Assembly: GCA_039189655.1 (NCBI GenBank)
Contig: JBCCYN010000004.1
Coordinates: forward strand, 9,299-73,298
DNA from: Acuticoccus sp039189655
GTDB taxonomy: Bacteria > Pseudomonadota > Alphaproteobacteria > Rhizobiales > Amorphaceae
Reading direction: 5' to 3'
DNA length: 64,000 nucleotides
A program made the translations under genes and the position numbers. Below are positions 56,689 to 64,000 of this stretch, piece after piece. Within the stretch, counting starts at the first letter, position 1, and each line of letters starts with the position of its first letter. Under the pieces are notes generated by a model that saw only the letters and a program-made list of their open reading frames with translations, did not search any database and was not told where the DNA came from.

Positions 56689-57276
56689 TCAGATGGCCGC
56701 GAGGGTCCAGGCCACAATATCGGTGGCTATTTGTTGTGCGGCCGCCTCAAGACCCTCCGCGGCGTCGTCAGCAGCGTCGCCCCCCATGGGCACCACCGTC
56801 GTGAAGATGCGGTCACGCAAGACGCGCCCGTTGGCATCGTTGAGGAGTTTTACCGCAATCACGACCCGCGCGCGGTTGGCCTCAAAGGTCTCGGCCTGGA
56901 AGGCACGCATCTCCGTGACGATCTGGTAGTTGATGAGAAGGCTCTCGCCAGGAAGCCCGACCGCCGCCACGCGACCGGTGTTTTGGTAGGTGTCGAGGAG
57001 GACCCGCTGGAACACCTTTGGCGCCGTGTCCTCCAGGGCCACCGCCGGGTAGTAGGAAAGGGTCAACGCGGTGGGTTTGACGGCGATCTTTTCCGTCGCC
57101 AGAGAGCTTAAGGCGCGGGGTTCTGGGACAAGGATCTGCGCCGAGGTGCCGCTCGGCACCGGCGGGCTATCCAGCGCTGAGAGCGTATAGATGGCCTCGA
57201 TCCGATTGCCCCCTCCGCCGCAGCCCGCCACGGCCAGGCACAAGCATAGGCACGCAAGTTTGAGCAGCGCATTCAT
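56689..57276 (-). CDS. ABC-type transport auxiliary lipoprotein (PqiC-like)
   Basis: 195 residues. A lipoprotein signal ends in LAVAG-C19, so the mature protein is lipid-anchored, probably in the outer membrane. The domain (IEAIYTLSALDSPP, QILVPEPRALSSLATEKI, YQIVTEMRAFQAE) belongs to the DUF330/ABC_trans_aux family, which accompanies MCE transport systems. It is the last gene of the Mla-type operon and its ATG overlaps the mlaD stop by 4 bp. Confidence 0.88.
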   Translation of the reverse strand: MNALLKLACLCLCLAVAGCGGGGNRIEAIYTLSALDSPPVPSGTSAQILVPEPRALSSLATEKIAVKPTALTLSYYPAVALEDTAPKVFQRVLLDTYQNTGRVAAVGLPGESLLINYQIVTEMRAFQAETFEANRARVVIAVKLLNDANGRVLRDRIFTTVVPMGGDAADDAAEGLEAAAQQIATDIVAWTLAAI

Positions 57277-60200
57277 CGGCGTTGCGGCGAATAGCGCGGG
57301 CCATCAGGGCCGCCAAATATTACGCGGCTGGGATTGCGGTCAAAACTCACAACGGCCGACTCGATCGCTGCCAAAGTACTACGACCTTGGTTCAGGAGCG
57401 CACGGAGATCGTCAAGGCCGGCCTGGCTGAATTTGGCAATACCGCCGGCAATCGTATTGGCCCGTGACGCAAATGCACCAGCAACTTCGGATATATCCTG
57501 CGCCGCGCCGCTGACATTGGCCACCAGGCGTTGCGCCGGGCCGTCGAAGAGATTGCCGATCCGGTCCACCACCGCGCCCACCCGCGCGGACGCCGACTCC
57601 AGGTTCGTGCCGATCTGCTTGGCCTGGTCGAGCAGCTGCTTGAGCGTCCCATCATCCCCGCCAAGGGTGCCGAGGCCTTCAGAAAGACCGCGGGCAGCGT
57701 TGGCCGCGTTATCGATGGCCTGGCCGATTTCTGCTGCCCGATCGCCCACGGTGCTCGCCACCTGGCGCACATCCATGATGATGTCGTTGATTGCCTCGGC
57801 GTTCACCGTGTTGACGGTGTTGCGGATGGCATCAAGGGCATTTTCTGCCGTCTCCACGAGCCCGTCCACGCTGGGGGCGGCCTCGCCGAGGCTCCTGGCA
57901 AAACGCGCCACATTTTCGATGGTGCCCGAGATGACATCGAGCCGGTCGGAGACGGCGCGGGTTACGTTCTCCACCTGCCGCGCCGCGCTCCCGGCCGTTG
58001 ACAAGAGACTGTCCACATCGCCGCGCGCGTCGGCGAGGGTCTGGGAAAGGTCACGGATGTTTTGAACGATTTCGTCGATGGCCACCGGGTCGATGGACGA
58101 AAGGACAACCGAGACGTTCTCAACCCCCGGCCGAAGGGTGCTGGCAAGCTCGGGGAGTTCGGCGGCAAACCGGCGTGCATCGGTGATCGCGGCCTCCGCG
58201 TCGGCAAGGGTCCTGGAAATGCCGTCCAGTTCGCCATTGAGACGCGCGGCAATGTTGGCGGCATTGCCGCTGGCGCTGTCCAAATTCCCGACGATCCGAT
58301 CAACGGCGGGTGCCTGCTCGGCCACGGTCGCCACGAACCCGCGCACGTTCTCGACGATCTCGCTGATCAGCTCAGGCTGGATCGCTGAAAGGGCCCTCGA
58401 AAAGTTCTCGATGCCCGGCTCCAGCGAATTGGCGATCTGCGGCAAGCGTTCGGAGAAGACGCGGGCTGATGCGATTGCCTCGCTGGCGTTCTCGATGGCG
58501 GCGTCGATCTCCTCGGCTCGGGCCGAGATGGCCGACATGAATGTGTTCGCACCGCGCGCTGCACCCTCCGCCTCGGTGATGATGGTGCGCACCCGCGGGC
58601 TCTCGCTCGCCAGAGTGTCAGCCACTGTCCCAAGGTCAGTGACGATTTTCGCCACAGCGTCCGCGTCGATGGCGGCCAGAACCTCAGATGCGTTCTGAAC
58701 CCCCGGCTGAAGCGTCCTTCCCAGCTCAGGCAGCTGGGCGGCGAACGACTGAGCAGACTGGGCGGTCGCTTCGACACTGTCGATGATGTCGCCCACCTGC
58801 GGGGTGCGGATCGCCAGGGCCGAGGCGATGGCATCGATGCGGCGGGCGGCACCTTCGGCGGACGAAATGAGCGATGCGATGGTTTCGCCCTGGGCTTCGA
58901 CGGTCCCGGCGAAGTTGCTGGCGCTCTCCACCAGTCCGCGCACCGATTCCGGATCAATGGCCTTGAGGACTTCTGCCGCGTTTTCAACCCCGGGCTGGAG
59001 CGCTTCGGCCAGCTGCGGCAGCTGCTCGGCAAACTTTTGCGCCGCCTCCATGGTGGCGTCCGCCCGGTCGATCACGCTGCGAATCTGCGGCGCGCTGTCG
59101 CCAAGGGCCGATGCCAGCTCATCCACTTGCTGTGCCGCCGACGAGGCGTTTTCGATGAGACGGGCAATCGGCTCGCGCTGGGCTTCAAGGGTGCCGGTAA
59201 AGCCCTCCACATTGCGCACCACATTGCCGAGGGCCTCCGGATCGATGGCGCGCAGCACACCGCCAGCCTCGTTGAGGCGTTCATTCACCGAGGCCACCAC
59301 CGCAGGCGCCTGCTGGGAGGCTTCGCGCAGGTTGGCAAGGAGCGAGGCCCCGTCGGTCAGCGCGGCGTTGATGGTGTCGTCGCGGGCGGCGATGAGCTCG
59401 GCCACCTTGGCAAAGTTATCGGCCGCCTCGGTGGCAGACGCGATGAAGCTGTTGAGGGCGGGAAGCTCCTCGGCGATCCCGCCGGTGATGCGCTCCACGC
59501 TGGCGACGATGGTCTCGACCCGTTCGGGCGTCACCGCGCCCAACGCCTCGCCGAACCGGCCGATGGCGGGCGCGGCGGCGGCGACGGCTGCGCGAGCTTC
59601 CTCGATGAGACCGGTGGCACCATCGATGGCGCTCAAAATGGCCTCGCGCCGGGTTGCAACGCCTTGGGTCACGGTCCGGACGTCAGCCGCAATCGCCTGA
59701 CCATTGTCCAGAATCGAGCCGATGGCATCGGCACGCTCGGCAATCACCCCCGTCGCCGTTCGTAAATTCTGGACGATGGCGGCCACTTCTGTGCGATCGA
59801 TGGCCGACACCACCCCGTTCACGGCGTCGATGGCATCGCCCAGGGTACCGGCCGCATCGTCGACACGCTGGACGACGCCGGCGACCCGGTCACCAATGGC
59901 CGGAAGGCCAGCGGCAAACTGATCAACGTTGGAAACGATGGATCGTACATCATCGGGCTCGACGGCGGTGAGGAGCTGCTCGGCCCGCTGGGCGGTGCTT
60001 GCAATACTTGGCACGGCTTCCGCGATGCCGCGGCTTGCCTGGGCAATATCGTCGATGAGGCCGGAAACCTGGGGCGCCGCCTCGTTGAGCGTCGTTGTCG
60101 TATCGGTGACGTTGCTCACGATCTGATCGAACCGACTGCGGTTGTCGTCCAGAAAGGAATTGATGGTGTTGAGCGTATCATCGACGCGCGTGAGGACCGA

Positions 60201-60659
60201 TTGGGCCGAATCAAGGACGTTGGTAAAGGCGGAGGTGTCGGCCCTGATGGTGGGCACTTGCGTTCCATCGCCAGCACCGGCCTGGGCAAACAGGCTTTGC
60301 GCTTGAAGCGAGCCGCCAGTGAGCGAGATATAGGCAACCCCGGTCAGTCCCTGGAAGCCGAGCTTGGCCACCGTGTCGGTCTTGATGGGGGCTCGCGGGC
60401 TCACGCGCACCAGCGCGATGACGTCATCACCGCCCTGGGGGGAGAACTCAAGATTGGTGACTTCGCCAACGCGAATGCCGTTGAAGAGGACCGATCCGCC
60501 GGTGGAAAGCCCGGTCACCGGCTCAGGAAAGATGATGCGCACGGTTTGCGAGCCGCCGGCGTCGGACGACTTATAAAGCCACCAGAGCGCACCCAGCAGA
60601 CCCACGAGCACGAGAACGACGAAAAGCCCGATGGCTATATAGTTGGCACGGGTTTCCAT
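57273..60659 (-). CDS. Giant MlaD/MCE-domain protein with 96-residue helical repeats
   Basis: 1128 residues, several times the length of E. coli MlaD. Residues 8-29 are one transmembrane helix; about 38-116 is a single MCE domain (EPVTGLSTGGSVLFNGIRVG, LGFQGLTGVAYISLTGG). The remaining 1000 residues are Ala-rich amphipathic helix without Cys or Pro-rich breaks. From residue 457 to 840 there are four repeats of exactly 96 residues, marked by the recurring LxPGVENxxxVLxxIDPE at 553, 649, 745 and 841, with degenerate copies before and after. MCE proteins form hexameric lipid shuttles between membranes; here the helices could build a long periplasm-spanning barrel or needle as in PqiB/LetB-type systems. 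Third gene of its operon. Confidence 0.9.
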   Translation of the reverse strand: METRANYIAIGLFVVLVLVGLLGALWWLYKSSDAGGSQTVRIIFPEPVTGLSTGGSVLFNGIRVGEVTNLEFSPQGGDDVIALVRVSPRAPIKTDTVAKLGFQGLTGVAYISLTGGSLQAQSLFAQAGAGDGTQVPTIRADTSAFTNVLDSAQSVLTRVDDTLNTINSFLDDNRSRFDQIVSNVTDTTTTLNEAAPQVSGLIDDIAQASRGIAEAVPSIASTAQRAEQLLTAVEPDDVRSIVSNVDQFAAGLPAIGDRVAGVVQRVDDAAGTLGDAIDAVNGVVSAIDRTEVAAIVQNLRTATGVIAERADAIGSILDNGQAIAADVRTVTQGVATRREAILSAIDGATGLIEEARAAVAAAAPAIGRFGEALGAVTPERVETIVASVERITGGIAEELPALNSFIASATEAADNFAKVAELIAARDDTINAALTDGASLLANLREASQQAPAVVASVNERLNEAGGVLRAIDPEALGNVVRNVEGFTGTLEAQREPIARLIENASSAAQQVDELASALGDSAPQIRSVIDRADATMEAAQKFAEQLPQLAEALQPGVENAAEVLKAIDPESVRGLVESASNFAGTVEAQGETIASLISSAEGAARRIDAIASALAIRTPQVGDIIDSVEATAQSAQSFAAQLPELGRTLQPGVQNASEVLAAIDADAVAKIVTDLGTVADTLASESPRVRTIITEAEGAARGANTFMSAISARAEEIDAAIENASEAIASARVFSERLPQIANSLEPGIENFSRALSAIQPELISEIVENVRGFVATVAEQAPAVDRIVGNLDSASGNAANIAARLNGELDGISRTLADAEAAITDARRFAAELPELASTLRPGVENVSVVLSSIDPVAIDEIVQNIRDLSQTLADARGDVDSLLSTAGSAARQVENVTRAVSDRLDVISGTIENVARFARSLGEAAPSVDGLVETAENALDAIRNTVNTVNAEAINDIIMDVRQVASTVGDRAAEIGQAIDNAANAARGLSEGLGTLGGDDGTLKQLLDQAKQIGTNLESASARVGAVVDRIGNLFDGPAQRLVANVSGAAQDISEVAGAFASRANTIAGGIAKFSQAGLDDLRALLNQGRSTLAAIESAVVSFDRNPSRVIFGGPDGPRYSPQRR
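58140..59291 (-). repeat. Four 288-bp in-frame repeats in the MlaD-like gene
   Basis: Codons 457-552, 553-648, 649-744 and 745-840 form four units of 96 codons with no length change. Shared positions include a Leu/Pro-Gly-Val-Glu-Asn start, A-I-D-P near unit position 15-18, an A-E/D-G/S-A-A-R motif near 50 and an A-A/E-Q/E-LP end. A fifth unit begins at residue 841 and then diverges, and AVTPERVETIV at 375 is exactly one period before AIDPEALGNVV at 471. Confidence 0.85.
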
Positions 60660-60726
60660 GGTCTCGCCCTACCGCGGTCTCGCCGCGCCATAACGCTGCA
60701 TCAACACAACACCTCGCCCGCCCAAG

Positions 60727-61530
60727 TCACGCCGCCTCGCCGTTCGAGACGAACCGCCGGCCGCGCTCGCCGCGGAAATAATCCTTAACCCACGGGTGAT
60801 CAAAGTCGATTAATTCGCTCACCGGACCGGCGACGATGACCTTTTTGTCGGCAAGTACGGCAACGCGGTCACACACGCTCCAGAGGCTGTCGAGGTCGTG
60901 GGTGACCATGTAGACGGTCAAACCCAGGGTATCGCGGAGCCGCGCGATGAGATCATCGAATGCCGCCGCACCGATGGGATCGAGCCCCGATGTGGGCTCG
61001 TCCACGAAAAGGAGTTCCGGTTCGGTGGCAAGGGCGCGCGCAAGGCCGGCGCGTTTGATCATGCCGCCGGACAACTCCGATGGCAGCTTGTTGCCCGCAT
61101 CGGCCGGCAGTCCGACCATCTCCAGCTTGAGGTAGGCAAGCTCGTCCATCAGGCCCTGGCTCATGCGAAAGTGCTCGCGCATGGGCACCTGAATGTTCTC
61201 GCGCACCGTCAGCGAGGAAAACAGCGCGCCCATTTGAAAAAGAACGCCGCACCGCTGCTCGATGAGTTGCCTTTCGCGCTGCCGCAAAGTGTCGAGACGC
61301 TGGCCAAAAATGCTGATCTCACCGGACCGCATGGGGACAAGGCCAAGAATGGCCCGCATGAGCACCGACTTTCCCGAACCCGAGCCGCCCACAAAGCCCA
61401 GAATTTCACCACGCATCACGTCGAGATCGAGGTTTTTCAGCACGGTTACGTCGCCGAACCCGACGTTCACGTTGCGCGCGCTGACCACCGTCTCCGGCCG
61501 CGCCGACTGGTCTTGGGTCGAAGCGCTCAT
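60727..61530 (-). CDS. MlaF-type ABC transporter ATPase
   Basis: 267 residues. Walker A is GGSGSGKS (48-55), Q loop VLFQMGALFSSLTVREN, signature LSGGMIKRAGLARAL and Walker B LLFVDEPTSGLDP, with H loop MVTHDLDSLW. The SGGMxKRxxLARA signature and SSLTVxEN are characteristic of MlaF. It drives phospholipid transport with the MlaE permease, whose gene it overlaps by 4 bp. A 67-bp gap separates it from the mlaD-like gene. Confidence 0.93.
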   Translation of the reverse strand: MSASTQDQSARPETVVSARNVNVGFGDVTVLKNLDLDVMRGEILGFVGGSGSGKSVLMRAILGLVPMRSGEISIFGQRLDTLRQRERQLIEQRCGVLFQMGALFSSLTVRENIQVPMREHFRMSQGLMDELAYLKLEMVGLPADAGNKLPSELSGGMIKRAGLARALATEPELLFVDEPTSGLDPIGAAAFDDLIARLRDTLGLTVYMVTHDLDSLWSVCDRVAVLADKKVIVAGPVSELIDFDHPWVKDYFRGERGRRFVSNGEAA

Positions 61531-62672
61531 ATGCCGATGGCCCCGAAGAAGACCGCGAAAAAGCCGTCGACCACAATGACGAGGAAGATGGCCTTCACCA
61601 CCGAACTCGTGGTGTGACGGCCTAGGGATTCCGCGCTGCCGCCCACCTTCAGCCCTTCGCTACAGGCCACCAAGCCGATGATCAGCGCCATCACCGGCGC
61701 CTTTGCGATGCCGATATAAAACTCCACCGGCGTCACAGCCTCGTTGAGGCGCTGCATGAACAGATCCGGGGTGATGCCAAGATAGGCCCAGGTAATCAGC
61801 CCTGCCCCAAAGAGCGCCGCAATGTCGGACAGGAACGTGAGGATGGGGAGTGCCAGCATGAGGGCGATGAGGCGCGGCACCACCAACACCTCCACGGGGT
61901 CGAGCCCCATGACATTGAGGGCATCCACCTCCTCGCGCATGCGCATGGAGCCGATTTCTGCGGTAAAGGCCGAGCCGGAACGCCCGGCCACCAAGATCGC
62001 GGCCAGCAGCACCCCGATTTCGCGCAGGATCAGCACGCCCGAAAGATCGACCACGTATAGGTCGGCCCCGAACGTTCTGAGGTAAAGGCCGCCCTGTTGC
62101 GCAATGATGAGCCCGATCAAAAAGCTCATCAGCATGACGATGGGCACCGCACCGCGGCACGTTCGGTCGAAATTGGACAGGATCGACGTGCCGCGCAGCT
62201 TGTGGAACGCGGTGAATGCGGTGGCAAGACGCAGGCCGAATACGCCCAGGATCGATAGCAGCGAGACCGTGTCCTTGCCCACGATCGTCATGGTCTGGCC
62301 GATGGTGATGAGGGCGCGGATCGCGATAAAGGGTTGGCGGGGTCTCGGTTCGGGGTGCGCGATGTGGTGCTCGATCTCGCAAATCAGAAAGTGCACCCGC
62401 TCACTCTCGTTGATGAGCTTGACCTGCCGCCCTGCAAACTCCATCGCGGCCCGCTCGCGGTGAACGATCCACGCGCCAGCGGAATCAACCCCGCGAATTC
62501 CGCCAAGATCGAATTCGATCCTCGTGGCATCGCCGCAATCGAACGTGGCCATGGCCGCTTCTGCTTCGCGGCTCGTACCGATCGTCCAATCGCCGGTGAA
62601 CACCAGTCGCGCATCATTGCCGCGGCGCTGAACCGCCACGGTGGGTGTCGTCGAGGGGGCGTACGCGTCCAT
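61527..62672 (-). CDS. STAS-MlaE fusion permease
   Basis: 381 residues. Residues 10-110 form an STAS-like domain (FTGDWTIGTSREAEAA, GIRGVDSAGAWIVHRE), corresponding to E. coli MlaB as a fused N-terminal unit. From about 125 on is the MlaE permease with five or six helices and the family motifs FGADLYVVDLSGVLILREIG, RSGSAFTAEIGSMRMREEVDAL and the C-terminal VVKAIFLVIVVDGFFAVFF. It sits in the inner membrane and moves phospholipids between the bilayer and the MlaD-like shuttle. First gene of the operon, divergent from dgcN. Confidence 0.92.
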   Translation of the reverse strand: MDAYAPSTTPTVAVQRRGNDARLVFTGDWTIGTSREAEAAMATFDCGDATRIEFDLGGIRGVDSAGAWIVHRERAAMEFAGRQVKLINESERVHFLICEIEHHIAHPEPRPRQPFIAIRALITIGQTMTIVGKDTVSLLSILGVFGLRLATAFTAFHKLRGTSILSNFDRTCRGAVPIVMLMSFLIGLIIAQQGGLYLRTFGADLYVVDLSGVLILREIGVLLAAILVAGRSGSAFTAEIGSMRMREEVDALNVMGLDPVEVLVVPRLIALMLALPILTFLSDIAALFGAGLITWAYLGITPDLFMQRLNEAVTPVEFYIGIAKAPVMALIIGLVACSEGLKVGGSAESLGRHTTSSVVKAIFLVIVVDGFFAVFFGAIGI

Positions 62673-62797
62673 CGCCTCGTTGTCCCTCCGCCGCTAAGGT
62701 GTTAGCCGCTTGCGCTGCCGCAGTCACCTCGTTGGCCGCCACCGAGAGTGTCGCGGGCGCGTCAGTGCTGCAAAAACCTCACAGCGGAACCTCGCCG

Positions 62798-63808
62798 ATG
62801 GAACTGAAACGGCCCTACCTCCTCTTCCTCGGCGATGTGCCCGATGCTTTGGCTGCCAAAACCGCACTGGGGATCGTCGATTGGCGCCGCGAATGGTGCG
62901 TGGGCCAGTGGCGTCTGCCGCAATGCAAAGCCGATGCTGGCCTCCCGGAGATGGACGCCGCCGCGGCCGCTGCAGCCGGAGCAAAGACGATGATTGTCGG
63001 TGTGGTGAACGCGGGAGGAAAGCTGCCGGATCACTGGATCGCCAGTATTCGCGCAGCTCTAGAGAACGGCATGGACGTGGCCGCAGGCCTTCACCATCGC
63101 CTCTCGAGCGTGCCTGAATTGGCGCAAGCGGCAAAGACTTTTGGTCGCCAGTTGGTGGACGTGCGCCACTCGTCGATGGATTTTGAGACCGGCAAAGGCG
63201 TGAAGCGGCCGGGCCGGAGGCTTCTCACGGTGGGGACGGACTGCTCGGTGGGGAAGAAATATGCCGCCCTCGCCCTCGAAAAAGGGATGCGCGAAGCGGG
63301 CATGGACGCGACGTTTTGCGCCACCGGGCAGACCGGCGTTTTCATCTCCGGGCGTGGCGCGGCCATCGATGCGGTGGTGGCCGATTTTATCTCCGGTGCG
63401 GCGGAATGGCTGAGCCCAGCCACCGAACCCGGCGCCTGGCAGGTGGTGGAGGGCCAGGGCTCGCTCTTTCACCCATCCTTCGCCGGGGTCTCCTTGGGCC
63501 TTCTCCACGGCACCCAGGCGGACGCGTTCGTGGTGTGTCACGAACCGACGCGCACCCACATGCGCGGTGTGAAGACGCCTTTACCCACCATCTCGCAGGT
63601 GGTGGAAATGACGGTGTCCCTCGGGAGCCTCACGAACCCCGCCATACGTCCCGCCGGGATCGCCATCAACACCGCCGCCCTTGGCGAAGCCGACGCTCGC
63701 GCCGCCATCGCCGAGGCAGAGCGGGCCCACGGGCTCCCCGCCACCGATCCGGTCCGCTTCGGGGTCGATCCCATCGTGGCGCACCTCAAAACAGAGTTCG
63801 GCGCATGA
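62798..63808 (+). CDS. dgcN: D-glutamate N-acetyltransferase DgcN (DUF1611)
   Basis: 336 residues from ATG 62798, where homology begins (PYLLFLGDVPDALAAKTALG); upstream starts add an unconserved tail. DUF1611 proteins have a Rossmann N-terminal domain and a P-loop-like C-terminal domain; the loop VGTDCSVGKK (about 145-154) is clear, with ATFCATGQTGVFISGRG and VEGQGSLFHPSF further on. DgcN acetylates D-glutamate, and DgcA then racemises N-acetyl-D-glutamate to the L form, a route described in marine bacteria. The pairing here with a dgcA-like gene (4-bp overlap) supports that role. Confidence 0.88.
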   Translation: MELKRPYLLFLGDVPDALAAKTALGIVDWRREWCVGQWRLPQCKADAGLPEMDAAAAAAAGAKTMIVGVVNAGGKLPDHWIASIRAALENGMDVAAGLHHRLSSVPELAQAAKTFGRQLVDVRHSSMDFETGKGVKRPGRRLLTVGTDCSVGKKYAALALEKGMREAGMDATFCATGQTGVFISGRGAAIDAVVADFISGAAEWLSPATEPGAWQVVEGQGSLFHPSFAGVSLGLLHGTQADAFVVCHEPTRTHMRGVKTPLPTISQVVEMTVSLGSLTNPAIRPAGIAINTAALGEADARAAIAEAERAHGLPATDPVRFGVDPIVAHLKTEFGA

Positions 63809-64000
63809 GACAGCTCACGGTCCGGGCAGAGATATTCCCGATCCGCGGCTCGTTCCGCATCGCCCGCGGCGAACGCACCGAAGCCCACGTGGTGGTGGCT
63901 GAAATCACCGACGGCACCCACCGCGGACGCGGCGAATGCGTCCCCTATGGGCGGTACGGCGAGAGCGTGGAGGGCGTCCTAGCAGCCATCGAAGCGGTGG
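63805..64000 (+). CDS. dgcA: N-acetyl-D-glutamate racemase DgcA, N-terminal part (window edge)
   Basis: The first 65 codons of an enolase-superfamily protein. RQLTVRAEIFPIRGSFRIAR and GRGECVPYGRYGESVEGVL form the capping-domain start of muconate lactonising/dipeptide epimerase-type enzymes, in which a Gly-Glu-x-x-P-Y-x-R-Y-Gly-Glu pattern is usual. Placement directly after dgcN identifies it as the likely DgcA. The catalytic barrel is outside the window, so specificity cannot be confirmed here. Confidence 0.85.
   Translation, partial: MRQLTVRAEIFPIRGSFRIARGERTEAHVVVAEITDGTHRGRGECVPYGRYGESVEGVLAAIEAV

Noticed and set aside
58078..59765. Plus-strand open frames across the mlaD-like gene
   Set aside because: Antisense to the repeat region; Ser/Ala-rich products that mirror the repeat and no ribosome sites.

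Overview
This 64 kb window is a high-GC chromosomal segment from an alphaproteobacterium, most likely of the order Hyphomicrobiales (Rhizobiales). The evidence is gene content and order: prfA-prmC followed by a DUF4167 protein, class II (plant-type) DAHP synthase, a TPR protein-ispE-TrmN6-like cluster, an extensin-like carboxypeptidase, a DUF2059 protein, a ScfR-like regulator beside an SSF-histidine kinase, and an Mla system with an STAS-MlaE fusion. The genus cannot be fixed from the sequence. I found no rRNA, tRNA, CRISPR array, intact insertion sequence or prophage. || Layout. 1-1.5 kb: the start of a secreted Gln/Arg-rich protein with a perfect 25-residue repeat, cut by the window edge. 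1.6-14.6 kb: core metabolism and envelope genes (lpdA, CorA, ppdK, TPR protein, ispE, TrmN6-like, Cu+-ATPase, succinate-semialdehyde dehydrogenase). 14.6-19.1 kb: a small polysaccharide cluster (nucleotide-sugar dehydrogenase, epimerase, GT4, rfbA). 19.3-23.3 kb: prfA-prmC and DUF4167 around a 1.25 kb gene-poor gap. 23.3-35.4 kb: an accessory stretch with AT-rich patches. It holds a secreted nucleoside-hydrolase-like protein, an extensin-family protein, an orphan ORF, a frameshifted Cys-cluster gene, clpB followed by a decayed second copy of its own 3' end, a nucleotidyltransferase between the two copies, a SABATH-type methyltransferase and an RTX protein. 35.5-43.4 kb: housekeeping (gltX, nadE, class II DAHP synthase, gor, DUF2059, gph). 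43.4-53.6 kb: a signalling and transport module. 53.8-64 kb: fasciclin protein, acyltransferase-like protein, M19 dipeptidase, a complete Mla-type lipid transport operon and the start of a D-glutamate catabolic operon. || How the genes fit together. The 43.4-53.6 kb module has an SSF transporter-histidine kinase of the CrbS type, a small membrane partner, a receiver with no output domain, and a ScfR-like XRE regulator with an embedded HisKA-like segment. These four overlap and point left; to the right, a branched-chain-type ABC transporter diverges from a promoter region with three palindromes. I infer one regulatory circuit for short-chain acid use. The LivM-type permease of this transporter carries an in-frame stop at a conserved Gln codon. 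|| The Mla operon encodes an STAS-MlaE permease, an ATPase, a giant 1128-residue MlaD protein whose helical region repeats every 96 residues, and a lipoprotein. At the right edge, dgcN and the start of dgcA form the N-acetylation/racemisation route for D-glutamate. || The observations most worth checking are the 96-residue-repeat MlaD, the duplicated clpB 3' end, the regulator/receiver/kinase module with its palindromes, the interrupted LivM, and the bacterial SABATH methyltransferase.
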